Of a stretch of DNA of 64,000 bases, positions 1 through 13,000 are shown piece after piece. This stretch comes from Rhynochetos jubatus (Eukaryota > Chordata > Aves > Eurypygiformes > Rhynochetidae), in the NCBI GenBank assembly GCA_027574665.1, contig CM050650.1:98553086-98617085 (forward strand), written 5' to 3'. The number at the start of each line of letters is the position of its first letter. The stretch's first letter is position 1. Position numbers and translations under genes: made by a program. A model generated the notes under the pieces. It saw only the letters and a list, made by a program, of their open reading frames with translations. It did no database searches and was not told the DNA's origin.

Positions 1-613
1 TGCCCTTCGTTGAACTTCATAGGGTTCCTGTCAGCCCACCTCTCCAGCTTGTGCAAATCCATCTGAAAGGCAGCACACCTACCTGGTGTAAACCATACCT
101 CCCAGTTTTCTATCACCTGAGACTTACTGAGTGCATAGTCTTGTCCCATCGCCTCGGACATTAAAGCAGCTAAACGATATAGGAGCCGGTATCAATCCCT
201 GAGGTACTCCATTAGCGACTGGCAACCAGCTGGTCTTAACGTCTCTGATATCAAAACTTTGAGTGGAGCACTTCACCCCGTTTTCAGTCCACATCACTGT
301 CCATTTACCTAGCCCATACTTCATCAGTTGTCAATGAGGATGTTACAAGAGACAGTGTCAAAAACCTTGCTAAAGTCAAGATAAATGGCATCTGCTGCTT
401 TCCCATCCACTGAGCCTTCTTGGATAAAATGATCAGCTATGAGACTGGTCAACTATAATTGCCCATTTACAAATCTATGCTGACCACTCATGGTCATCTT
501 TCTTGTCCTCCATGGGCCTGGAACCGAGATGTGGCTGACCAGCCTACAGTTCTATGGATCCTTCCCCTTACACTTTGTGAAGGGTCACATTTGCTTCCTT
601 CCAGCTTCCAGTA
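1..613 (-). mobile_element. Degenerate CR1-type non-LTR reverse transcriptase fragment
   Basis: Reading the minus strand from about 613 to 1 in pieces across frames gives, in order, WKEANVT, RFVNGQL with LTSLIADHF, DAIYLDFSKVFDTV (RT motif A, with the F-D pair), NILIDKLMKYGL, NGVPQG (the VPQG motif of the RT palm) and DLHKLERWADRNPMKFN. These are the landmarks of the CR1/Jockey-like RT from fingers to thumb, in the correct order. Several frameshifts and stops interrupt it, so it is a dead copy. It continues past the left end of the window. The family is clear, but I cannot assign the subfamily. Confidence 0.85.
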
Positions 614-867
614 ATCAAGAACTTATTCTATTTTACTACCTGGGTAGTATTTAAAAAAAATGAAAGGAAGGAACACACCCTGATGTACCACTATGAAGAT
701 CTACCATGAGGGAAAACCAATAAAAAGCTGAGAAGGCTTCCACTGCAGGAGTGACATACAAACACATATTGACTCTTGACAGTAGCTGCCTAGCCAAAAT
801 AGCACAGGACCTTGTATGTGCTGACTCATCTTTCATTCATACTGCAACAAAGCTAAACGATATTTCT

Positions 868-1411
868 CTCATGAGACCCCACCTGGAGTGTTGTGTCCAG
901 CTCTGGGGTCCCCAACATAAGAAGGATATCGACCGGTTGGAGCGGGTCCAGAGGAGGCCACGGAGATGCTCAGAGGGCTGGAGCCCCTCTGCTATGGGGA
1001 CAGGCTGAGAGAGCTGGGCTTGTTCAGCCCGGAGAAGAGAAGGCTCCAGGGAGACCTTATAGCACCTTCCAGTACCTGAAGGGGCCTACAAGGAAGCTGG
1101 GGGGGGGACTTTTTACAAGGGCCTGTAGTGACAGGACAAGGGGTAATGGGTTTAAACTGAAAGAGGGGAGATTTAGATTGGGTATCAGGAAGAAGTTCTT
1201 CCTGGAGAGGGTGGTGAGGCACTGGCACAGGTCGCCCAGAGAAGCTGTGGGTGCCCCATCCCTGGAAGTGTTCAAGGCCAGGCTGGATGAGGCTTGGAGC
1301 AACCTGGTCTAATGGAGGGTGTCCCTGCCCATGGCAGGGGGGTTGGAACTAGATGATCTTTAAGGTCCTTTCCAACCCAAACCATTCTATGGTTCATTCT
1401 ATGATTCTGTG
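868..1411 (+). mobile_element. CR1 LINE, 5'-truncated 3' end
   Basis: The sequence encodes the C-terminus of CR1 ORF2: [18 protein letters not shown], then ERVQRR, RTRGNGFKL, FFLERVVRHW and APSLEVFKARLDEAWSNLV with its stop. The frame is open from 893 to 1312. The short CR1 3' UTR follows (CCATGGCAGGGG, TTGGAACTAGATGATC, TCCTTTCCAACCCAAACC), and the element ends in imperfect ATTCTATG-type 8-bp repeats. A few substitutions and one frameshift near 990 separate it from an intact copy. It lies antisense to PRIM2. Confidence 0.95.
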
Positions 1412-4400
1412 AAGCTTCTGATACCTGAGGTAAATTCAGAACACCCTACACTACAGCAGAGACAGTCACGTAGACATCGTCACCAAAGTTTCAAATCAAA
1501 TGCAAGCACCTAATGCCCAACTTTTAAATATGTATGCCATACTTCTAAACGTACAGACTTCTTGAATGAGGATATATGCAAGGCCAAGATACATGTGCAG
1601 AACAGGCAAAGAGAAATGCTTACAGCAGAACCCAACCAAACACAAGAGTTGACAATACAGCAGGCACTAAAGCAAACAAGGGCTTTGGATATAGCATTTT
1701 GGTCCAAAAATGAGGTTGCGAAGTCTAGGTAAGAACAAATTTCTTTGTGCAAGAGGGATTTTGCAAGTAACTTATAAAGATCATTTCTCAATCTTCTGAA
1801 GGCATATAGAAGTTAACTCCAGAAAAAAGGAATTTAGCTGAATGACGATACTTGGTGCTACAAATAATTTTGTAACATTTCAGTACTGTAAAGTGTGGAA
1901 AGCAGATAGCGAGGAATTGGTTTTACTAAAGTACAAATAATTTGTTTAATTATACATGCATTCATTCATTCTTTGGTCTTATTGCTGGCACATGCTGGAG
2001 CACTAGGCAAGCTTATTGTACTTAATAGATTTTTTTTTCATTACACAATGATGGATAAATAATTAAAAGTATTTGAGCTGTGTCTGTCTACTACTACTGA
2101 TTCTACTAAAGTAGCGTCTAAATTACCTTGTAAAATCAGATCTGCATCACTTTACTTAGGCAAACTAAAAACAATAAACACAGTCCCAAAAATATGACTA
2201 TCAAAGCACAGAGCAACAGAAAAAAACCAGTTGCTTAGGCAACTTCATTTTATTTTGTAAAGCAACCAATTAGAAAAACGACCACAAAGACAGTTATCCC
2301 ATCCCAGGATGATGGTAACTTCTTAAGCTGCTCTACCATAATTGCTTCAGATCATCTGCTTGTACCCCATAGTATGTAATAGAGTATTGCTAGAATAGAA
2401 TACTGTAAAAATAATTGCTAAGCTAAAGAAAACCACTTCTTCCTAGCATCTGTAGTAAGGATTGGCCTGGGTAGAGGAGGTCCACAGAGAAGACAGGAAA
2501 GTTTTCCTGTATAATAAGTGAACAAAATAAGGCTTCAGATATTACTGCTAAAAAGAGGACATACTATCTGAATCCTGCTCACCATTACAACTGGTCTTGG
2601 TAGCAAACTTTACTGCAAGGACAGAAAACCCAGTGCCAAGGCAGGGCCGAGGGAAGGGAGGGAAGAAGAAATTACACTTTTCAGACTCCAAAAAGCTCTA
2701 GTAATGGCAGCACAGTAAGCAAACAGGGAAAGTTTTTAATAAATATTTCTTTACTGTGACATTAAAGAGCAGCATATGACCTTCGCAAGGTCAAAGTTTC
2801 TTGGTACCTGACACCACTCACCAAAGAGCTGAACCCTACAAACTGCCTTTAAAGGTAGGGCTATGAAAAAGAGTGTGCTTTATCCATCCAGAATACATGG
2901 TAGATTGGAGCTAGGCATATCGAGGGCAGCACTAGTCAGGTGGCCTTTGGCAGCTAAGCTTTTGGATTCCTGTCCCAAGGAGCTCAAGGGACTAGAGCTT
3001 TTGGATTTGCAATTTTAGGAGCCAGGTCTTCTGGTTTTTTACAGTAGAGATTCCCCAGGTCCCTTGACTTCATCACAAGAAAAATCACACTGCTTTCTCC
3101 ATGGATTGCTATTATTTTCTCTACATTTCTATTAAAAAAAAAAACTTAACAACCTTGAAAATAAAATATTTAAGACTACCTTTTTTCTACGAACAATGGT
3201 CCTCTTTTTTCATGTCATTAAACGCTGTCAAACAGCTTGCTACTGCTGGTTTGAAAACACCTTGTACCATGAAGCAACCAGGCTTGTGACCACCCTTGCT
3301 TTCTTGCTCCATTTTCTGCTTCCAGTTTTAGACCTTCTTTTGGACTCATCCTTTCTTTTATTCCTCGTAGCTTCTTACATTACTTCCTGATCAAGCTTCT
3401 TACTCACCTAGAAATATCTATTCTTCATAACTGCTTTTTGTGGTTTACTGGAATGCAAGCAGCAACGTCTTCACTTCCCACTTAAACAGTTTTATTTTAC
3501 TTCCATATACAAATATCTGTCACTCTCCATTCAGCCTGACTCAATCACTCAAAACCTGGTTTTCTGAAATCCAAAATCGTAGTTACCAAAAGCTTTCTAT
3601 ACATATCTTGCAACTAAAGATCCATCCATACATTTGCACCACTGTTGAACAAAAAAAAACCTACACTACATCCATGTTTCTAAGAATGAGAGTTCTGTCT
3701 TTCAAATAAACAGCTGTAGGACTGTTCTAACAAATACTGTATTATTCACAAAATTACATTCATGGCAAAAGCAAAATGGAAGTAACTTACCAGTCATTAA
3801 ACATACATACCCCAGATAACATAAGAATTTGTATAAAATACCTTTTGCATAAATGTAGGATACAGTATCCTTGTTAAAGTAGCTGATGCAACCTTATTTT
3901 TTTTTTTGCAATCTTTCCTTTCCCCGTATTTAAAAAGAAGGACAGAGAGGATTGTGATTGCTGTGATGCTGAAGGCTGTTCCACTTACACAGGTGCATAG
4001 CATATCAAAAGAAATTTCAAATTTCTCAGTAGTTACTCCTAGATAGCACGATTTATAAATGCTAACCTAATTGCTCTTTAGCTTCAAATGGAGAGAGACA
4101 TGTCACTGAGGCATATTTTTTTAAATCCCAGTAAGATGTATGGTAATAAAAACATGGAGGGTTATTGGCATTCCGAAGTATCCCCTAACCAGCTACATAA
4201 CAGTTGCACTGCAGCATTTTTTGCATTCATTGCTCTTGAAAAAAGTTCAGTCATACGTAAATAAACAGAGATACAATGGAAGCTATTTTTGAAGCTACTC
4301 TGATTTACACTAAAACTAGTGAAATATGAAAGCGTTCCCACGTAATAAAAATTATGAGTGGGTTTTTTTTTTTTTAAACCAAAATAAAATGTTGTGTTTT

Positions 4401-5449
4401 GAGTACAGATTCCTGAAGTAGTAAAGCATCACAGGAAACAAAGAGCATGCTAACGAGATCTGCATCCTAATTCTGGTGCAGTGCTGTCATAATGGAGCCC
4501 CACTGCTTCCATTTCTAATTCATCCAACATCACCTCAGTGATCTTAATGCAAAGCTGTATGTGTTCAAAAACAGAGCTTTCATTACTGACATTCAATATT
4601 TAAGTAAATTTCTACCCTTGGAGATATTAAAAATTCAACTGAATAAATACCTGAGTAACCCGATCTAACCGGATCGGCACTGAGATTAAATGATCTCCAG
4701 AGGTTCACTCCAAGCTAAATTATTCAATGATTCTAAGCCAATGCATCTCTCTAATTGTATGAGCTTTGTCCTCCTGCATACTACCCGTAGTAAGGAAACT
4801 CTCCCAAACCATATGAAGTGGTAAAAAACAATCATGTATGTAAGAGAGAGACCAGATCTAAACTTAATCTGAAGAACATCAGAGAAGTATTTCTCCTTAG
4901 CCTTCAGCCCCAAACACACTGACAGAAAGCAGAAAGCTTCTGTATCCTGTGTACTACTAAGAGAAAGGCAGAGTATTTCAGCTGTGCTGTGGAGCACTGT
5001 TAACAGTTCACATTTTCAGCTCTATCCTTAGGGCCATTAAAAGAAGAAGACAGGACTCCATTGGTCGATGACAGCGATGGAGAAATCTTCCAAAAATATC
5101 ATAAAGCACAAAATATTTGCAACAAGAAAGGCCCATACTCTAAGGAGTGAAATTTGGACTCTGCTTTTCATAAAGAAGCTTAACAACTTTGCGCTTACTA
5201 TAAAAAAAAGTTTTTATAAAACCTACATACATTTTCTTATTACTTAGAAGCAACACCAGCTCTGTAAATTATGTTTCGTGTCATTTACAAAGCCTTTGTT
5301 AAGTTGAAAGGATACTTTCAGGTTTGGGGTTTTTTTTTCCCCTACTCACACATAGGAGTGTTGTAGCTACAACTTCTTTTTGAGTAATTCTACTGATACA
5401 ATTACTTTAATCTGTATGAAAGAACACTCATTATTTCAGTTTATGCTAC
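1412..5449. other. PRIM2 intron, no gene seen
   Basis: AT-rich unique sequence downstream of the 5450-5517 exon. I see several homopolymer runs (for example T-runs near 3898 and 4364) and no exon matching the next PRIM2 residues, which should include the first Fe-S cysteine. No recognisable transposable element beyond 1411. Confidence 0.6.
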
Positions 5450-5517
5450 CTGAGATGATTAAGCAGAGGCTGTAGTCTCTCATCAGACTGGATGGAAGGC
5501 AGCGATCGTGCTGTCAG
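5450..5517 (-). CDS. PRIM2: PRIM2 internal coding exon (about residues 232-254)
   Basis: This 68-nt exon on the minus strand follows a strong acceptor (CCGTTTTCTTCTAG) and ends in CTCAG before donor GTAGCA, which is weak at intron positions 4 and 5. It encodes LTARSLPSIQSDERLQ then PLLNHL plus two bases of the next codon. This matches human PRIM2 LTARSLPAVQSDERLQ except at two conservative positions. It continues in frame from the KLSKALA end of the exon at 47633-47770. It is the last stretch of the N-terminal domain and leads into the linker before the iron-sulphur C-terminal domain. The 4Fe-4S exons should follow toward lower coordinates, but I do not see them in 1-5449, so they probably lie beyond the window. 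Confidence 0.95.
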
Positions 5518-8500
5518 CTAGAAGAAAACGGAAGTTCCATTAATAAAGTATTAGCCTAAAAAAATTGAAAGCACAAAGCAAGAATAAAGTAACAAATCAC
5601 CCTACATTGCTACAACTTTACACAACATTGGATGAGACACACTTTTCTCCTATTAAAATTAACTAGGCATAACCTTCCAGAGTCAGAAGTTAGCAGAAAT
5701 ATTTACAAGTTCACAACAGCAAATAGTGTAAAATATTTTTACTAAAATGACAAAGTTATTTGAGTTAAATAGGAAGACAACACAGTGAATGTGGTATGCT
5801 TTTCTTCAAACATAATTGAACTGGAAGTAGTATTCTGCCTAGACAGCCTTCTCGCAGTCACAAAACGTAAATGTAGTCCGTTACACCATATTATATACTA
5901 TTTACATTTGTATCGAAAAATTTGCATAATATTTAGCATTATGATTTTTTTTTATCCAAATGTCTCAGTGTACACTTTTTTTAATGGGCATATCCTCTAT
6001 TTTGCAATTTGACTGTTCTAAACTAAATACATACCATTTCATATGACTAGTTAAAATATTGAACTTTTTCTGAAAAAATGAACCTATAGTAGTCTATAAA
6101 TCAACAAGTACATGCCACGCTATTGCAGAACACTAGTTAATTTGTGTATTAACTAAAATAATTGGAAAATACATGTATTAAATTTGCTTAATATCAGTAT
6201 GCAGGTGCTACCTTCACCTATAAAAGTTAGAAGCACAGCAGTTCTGATACTGCTGACATACATCTAAAATATTTAATAACGTGCATTTCATGATTCTATT
6301 GCTGCCGAATTAGGACATATTTTGAAAACTACCTTCATACAAATTTGAAATGTCAACATATTTCACATTGTATAAATCAGCATCGAGTTCTTCAGTATAA
6401 CAAAAGACAAAACTTGTAGCACAAGTGTGTAGCACCAACTTGCTGGCTCCAACACACAAGTAAAGGTGGGCACTGGAGCAGGACTCCTCTCATCCATCTC
6501 AGAACCTTTGCTCCTAGGCAGAAGTCAGACTGGGGCCAAATTTTAAACTCACGCCTCAAGCTAGCAATGCCAACCACCAGGTAAATGTGAGGAGGTTCAC
6601 AACAGCCAGTCTGCCAAGTGGGAGTCAGCTACCGAGCACCAGGATAGCAGGGAAGGAGGAATGGGCCATTTCAGCTGTCGAGACAAGCCTGGCCCGCAGC
6701 AGCCACCGCCCCTAAACCCAGCTCCTCTCAGCCTGGGGGAACCCACGCGTCCTCATCTGACCTGACTGCTGCAGAAAGGGTAAGTCAGGCAGTCTCAGCA
6801 ATCCATTCATCTTTCTTTAACGAAGGCTGGTATCTTGGCAATTAAAGCATTATCCACATTCCCTTATTTCATGGAGCTGGAGTGAGATGCATGCAGTATA
6901 CTAAAAATTCATTAAGGTCTGCATTCATTCAGAAGTTTCTTTTCATAAAAACCTCATTTTCTTACCACTGAGTATTAAAGACCAAAACACATTGTTCTAT
7001 ATCTGTGTCCACTAATTTTGTTTTAAACACAGTCAGAAAGCCACAACTGATTTCTGAAGGTAACTTGGAATCCCTCTAAATATCAGCCAAGTTATTCCAC
7101 TTGGCTAAAATTAGAAGAGACACTGAATTACCTGACACACCATCTGCTTCTCTGCCTATTAATAACTTAACCCATTCAGGAAACAAAATTTGTGTGCACA
7201 CTCACATACATCGGCAACCTTTTACGAGACAAGCATACAATATTTTTCTCAATGCAGTACTTCAAATATTGCATTTACTATGAAAAATAAATTTTCCTTG
7301 TTACAATCAGCGCATTTATGACAAGAAGGTGTTTACGAAAATCATACCAGACAGTGGTGTAAGAGGCAAAAACCAGTAAAATTCAAAACCTGCAGAAGCA
7401 TTGATATTATTAAGTTACATACACAACAAACTATGTTGTGATGCAAATATTATAATGAAGGTAAAAGGATGACAGCTTATAGGCTGATCTCTAAGAAGTG
7501 GTCTGTTTCTTCCCCCAATCCGAACACGAGACCAGCACATGAAATTGCAAGTTATCAAAGATCTACTATAAACCTTAAAAAAGTTAACTTGGCACAAAGC
7601 CTGAAGTTAAGTAGCAGCTTCATATGTTACCAAGAAGGCAATGACATTTTTATATGTGGCAATTAAGAACCAGATTATCATAGCTCAATTAACTTGTCTC
7701 AGTTTTTTAGGAGTGTATGAATTTCTTGATTTTGAGGTTATCATGTCAGAGCTATTTGCTAAGCGTTTTTCTGCGCAAAAAAATAAGAGAATCTTTATTA
7801 TCATAAAGGGTTTACTTTCTAAATGATACGTCCTAATTAGCTGTATTGCACAAGAAAATTTTAATATACTGTCAGACCATTTGACAAATATATATTTTTC
7901 TTTTAAATCACATTAAGTTGGGTGTCATTGAGAAAAATGACATGGAAAACTTAGGAGAAAAGCACAGAAAGAAGGGGTTTGTGACAAAGGTTACTTTTAG
8001 CTGAGGCAGGCCTCCGAGTTACTCCAGGCTCTTTCTACACTTCACCGGGGGCGGAGGGGGAAAGAAGTTCCTTTAGGAGTAAGGTGCATCAGAAAAACTA
8101 AAATGTAAATTATTACCAAGGGTATTTCTTTATCAACTACCAAGTACTCCTAGAACAAGGAGTGTCTGAAAACACACTGTCCACATGCGTACCCACAGGC
8201 TGTGATTTGCCTCTACACAGTTTGTCAATTTTTTTAAAATATTCTAGAACTACCTGTGCTGGCATTCATGTTACTTCTTTTATATTTTAACACACACTGT
8301 ACAAGCAAGCTTAGCATGCTTTTTGCCCCCTTAGTTCTTTTAAATCCCAGACAGGCAGGATTACATCATACATGGCTTGTATTTAAAAGGGAGTGACTGC
8401 GTTGTGAATACGCCTAGGGACAGGGTATCTCGAAGAATGCTTAGTGCCCTTGCTTTTTCCCCTCAAGAAATTGTTCCTTCCTAACTCCAAGCTTTATAAC

Positions 8501-8931
8501 AAAACTTACTTGAAGAAGTTTTGCAGAGACTTTGAACAGAGGACTCTACCAAGCGCTAAACACACCTCCAAAATACATAGTACTTCTAAAGGTGAGCCCA
8601 AGGTTCCCAGCAGGCACTCGGCAGTTCTTGGAAATACAGGGACTTCTCTAAGAGGGCTACCTAAATTATTTAAAGTATTATCTCCACTGTCAGATCCAGA
8701 ATAAACATCACCTCCATACATGCTCCACTGCTCAGTGTAACAAGATCTGGATTAAGACCAGGCATAGGCTTGGGAGCTTTCTGCAACGTAGATGAAAAGA
8801 TTTTCCTAGAAGGTTTTTCTCTGTTTATTTCTGCGATGATAGTTACAGCACTAACAAGAGGCGTGAAGGAATGGCTCTAATGCAAATGCAAACATTAAAT
8901 AAGGGTAAAGTAGGGATTGATCAAGGTAGCC
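5518..8931. other. Intron sequence, mostly unique
   Basis: AT-rich unique sequence. The exception is a GC-richer block at about 6420-6790, which contains a pyrimidine-rich plus-strand acceptor-like site near 6505-6521 and a donor-like GGGTAAGTC at 6779-6787. No long open frame or known repeat is visible. Confidence 0.5.
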
Positions 8932-9478
8932 TATGCTGGTTTTGGCTGAGACACACCTATTTTACTATTAGCAGCTAGTATGATGCTATGATTTGGACTT
9001 GTGCTGAGAAGAATGTCAATAACACTGAGGTTTCAGCTGTTGCTAAGCAATGTTTACATTAAACCAATGACTTTTTCAGTTTCTCATACTGCCCCTGTGT
9101 TCCCAGCTTCTTATCTACAAGAAGCTGGGAGAACAGCTGACCCAAACAGACCAAATGGGTATTTCATGCCATAAGGAGTCATACTCAGCATATAAGGTGG
9201 GGGTAGGTGGATGAAGGGGTGGAAATCGCTGCCTGGCGATGGACTATTGATCACCAGTTGGTGAGCAATTATTGCATTGCGCTTCACATGTTTTTGTATA
9301 TTCCTTTATCAGTAATACCATCATTATTATTTATTCTCCCTTTGCTATCCTTTTAAACTGCTTTTATCTCAACCCACAAGTCTTTTTTCCACTTCTCTCC
9401 CACCTATCACCTGGGGGGAGGGGGCACAAGTGTGTGGCTGCATGGTGCCTAGTTGCCAGCTGGGGCTAAACCAAGACA
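8932..9478 (+). mobile_element. Solo LTR of an avian endogenous retrovirus
   Basis: The block starts TATGCTGGTTTTGGCTGAG and ends GGGGCTAAACCAAGACA. Internal landmarks in order are ACAGCTGACCCAAACAGACC, a TATA-like CTCAGCATATAAGG near 9191, TTTATCTCAACCCACAAG near 9364, and CACCTGGGGGGAGGGGG near 9408. I recognise these as a widespread bird LTR. Flanks TAGCC (8927-8931) and CAGCC (9479-9483) look like a 5-bp target duplication with one change, which would suit an ERVL-like element. No internal retroviral genes are attached, so it is a solo LTR. Divergence suggests an old insertion. Confidence 0.8.
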
Positions 9479-10012
9479 CAGCCACAAAAACTAAAGAAAA
9501 AGCTTTAACAAAAACACCCAAACCCAACAAACACAAAAAGCCAGTTTCCTTTGCATTCTGCAAAAGTCTACCGTCACGTGTGACCATGGAACATCATGCT
9601 CAGCAATAAAACTGAGGGACATTTTTTTCCAAAGTAGCCATCACTCAGGGTCTGGCTGTGCATCGATCTGCTGGTGGTGAACATCAACTGTCTTTACATC
9701 AATCCATGAGTTCTCTCATTTTTGCCCTTCCTGAATCTCTCCCCTGTCCTTCAGTGAAGGATGGGGGCAGAAGCTTTCCCATCAGCTAGAGTCAATCCAC
9801 CACATACCTGTATAAACTCATTTCCCACCAATAAGAAGCTGATAAATTTCAGCTTAAGCATAGATTTCCCAGCATTCTGAAAGCTTAGTTGTCTGTTTTA
9901 CAGGAATCCAAACAGAGTTGTTACTGGTTTGTACAAAAGCCAAAGAAGGTGGTTCTATACGACCTCCTTTTACACCCAACAGCAAGTCTGCGCTGTTAAC
10001 TGGGGCAAATTT

Positions 10013-10030
10013 AAAAAAAAAAAAAAAAAA
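10013..10030. repeat. A18 homopolymer
   Basis: Eighteen consecutive A, not following any recognisable retrocopy. Confidence 0.9.
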
Positions 10031-13000
10031 CATTGAAAAGAAAATATATTACAAACCTGGGAAAACAAACAACATTTACAAGAAAAGATTACATGTGTTT
10101 AACTAGAAACTAAGATACAAAGGGTCAAAATCTGCTGTAAATGAAGTTGTTTATATCCCTTTAGAAACCAAACAGCTGATCCCATCTAGACAGGAAAAAA
10201 AAATTGCACTTCATCCCACTCCTCTTTCCCCAATAATCTAGAGACCTGACCTGAAGAATCCACCTCCAAAAGTAGCAAGCATAATCACCATATCCATGTG
10301 AAATGGTACTAACAAATTATACCATTTTGAATTATCAAATTCAATATACTAATTTAGAGCACATTTTTAATACCCTCCCTGAAAGGTCAAAGAAAAATGC
10401 AGGAAGACTTTGAGCTTACAGTATGTAGTATCACACATTAGCTAATTTCTCCCTACAGTTTTACTGCACAACCATTTTAGCACTTCACTACTCCATTACT
10501 GGGCTTCAACTTTTAAGTTGGAGTGATCACATCCAAGTTAGTTGTTTTTCCATTTTATTTTTAACTGCTCTAATTAAACAAATTGGTACCAAAACTAGCT
10601 TTAAATGCTACTGTGGACAACACTGACAAGATAATTATATGGTCTTTAATACTATCCACAAATGTTTTAAATCATTAGTACAACAGTTGATAAGTCTTGG
10701 TAAAAAACAGTAAACAAAGGTTCATGACCTGTTCTCTAGCCACAGTAATTAAAAAAAAGACCACTAAAAAAGTAGACTTGAGGCAATTATACTAACAGTT
10801 GCAAGAAATAACAGGACACTGTGACAATAAAGCTCACAGATGACAAAAGAAAAGCAGAAGAGTATGGAAATTTTTTACCTTACAAAATTTCATTGCTCAA
10901 CTCCAAATGTTTGCATCTTCGTAGAAGCAGTAAGAAAACCAGTAAATTAAGCCAAGTAAAAACCTCTATGACAAGTGCATTATACGCTGATTTTAAGAAT
11001 TTAGAAGTAACACTCCTATATTCCATAACTCTTCAACTAAACATCATTAATGCATTACTGAAAAACACCTACAGCAAATTTTTTAACAGTGATTTTGATG
11101 CAGCATCAAATAACTGAAGTTGTTAGGCTTTTGTTAGATTTCCATTAGATAAAACAAATTTTAGAAAGTAATTAGAACACAGAAATTAGAAATAAGAGTT
11201 TTAGAAGGCAAACAAAACCCCACATGTTTTCAATCTTACACCACAGGTTACAGACAACATTTTTATAAGGATTAAATTTAATCTGTGAAGGCTTTTGTGC
11301 CTTCCCATTATAGGTACTGAGGAACAGAAAAATGAAGGATGAGGCAGATAAAAGGTTAAGTATAGCAGGGGAAACTTCTCTTTAGAAAGCAAAAAACAAA
11401 CCATGGGTTAGCGTATTCTTTTACTGTATTCTGTACTCTTTAGTCCATTCCCTCAATAAGAACTATTTGTTCCTATGATGCACTTCAATGCCTTTAGTGC
11501 TACAGGCAACCCCTTCCTGTGTTTCTGTTTCCCAGCTGTTACAATAGGAAAGGAGAAAGCCTAAAGAAAACTAAAAGGGGTTTGGGCATCGGAACTTCAA
11601 TTTCCAAGTGAAAGCTTTAGATAGCTCTTTACGGCTTTAATGCAATTTAACAAACGGTTTTATGAAGAGAGGAAAGAAACATTGCCTGTGTAATGTCAAC
11701 TATTTGACATATTCAGAATGAACACATCACTAAAACGCTTCCTTAGCAATGCTGTGTGGATTCAAAACAAACAAAAAGAGCCCCAACACACACACACTTA
11801 GGTCAGACATTAAATTATTACAGTTAGGACTTTAAAAGTTTAAAGAGAGAATCAATTTCAGTCTGTCACTGCTGCCTAAGGAATAAGTCATAACCTATAC
11901 CTTTTCTATTTCATTTGTTTTGTAATACGCCACTTCACAGAATATGCCCTTCTTGGTAAAATGTCTTAATTGTGACCTTTGCTTTTTGTTAGCTCATCTG
12001 AAAAACCTTAAAAAATAAGTTTCCATTTCACTGTTGCCCTGAAACATTGAGACAGATAATTCTTTCCTGTCTGCTCTGAAAAGGACGACACATACGTGAT
12101 GGTTCAGAAAAGCATTAGTTATTAGCCTGAAGGGTTACAGTGGCCTGCTGTGTTGTCTAAAAGGAAAAACAAAGGCATGAAAGTTTAGACTCTTTGCTAG
12201 AACTGTTTTTCATGAGTATGAACTGCAGTATTACAAACTTATTGCCAGTTACACAGGAGATTTTTTTCAACCAAGACTGGAGCAAATAGGGAAAAATATA
12301 ATAAACTTGTGGGCTATTTCTGAATGGCCTGTAAAGGACATTTAAAAACCCAACTATTACGGAGCAGGCTTAAACATACCGGTAACTTACACCTCTACCG
12401 GATTTTCCGAAGAGCTCTGCAAAACAAGGTGGAAACCTTGATGCTAACATAAACATGACAACTTTGTGTAGCCACTAACAATTACACCGTAGCTTAAGCA
12501 GTGTTAACAATGAATACACGAACTAGACAAAAATGAGAGATGTGGTTCTGTGGATGTCACATTCACGGGAGCTTTCTCAAGGTGACATTATGCCACCATG
12601 TTTCTGCAAGGACACGTTAAGATTACCCTAATTCTAGCAGTGAAAGGTGCTAACAGTGCATCCTGCTGGAAGTCAATAAAACAGGGCTTCTTGCAGGAGT
12701 GTTACTGTTACGAAACAAACACAGCTTAGAATTGAGCTAAAGCAGGATCTGATCTTACTGGTAACCAGTAAAACACAAGAAGGGGAAACTCCTTTCGCTT
12801 GTGGTACACACGCAAATCACAGCTTTTCCTGAAATTCTTTGAAAGTCTCAATATGAACAATTAAACTCCATCAAAGACTAAATAACAAGCTTATTTTCAG
12901 GAATTTTAATTCTATTTCTCCAACAAACAAACTTTGGCAGAAAACAGAGGTGATAACTGCATTGCTCCTCAAACTATTCAATTCTTAGATAATGACTAAA

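Noticed and set aside
893-1312. 139-codon open frame
   Set aside because: This is the C-terminus of CR1 ORF2, not a host gene.
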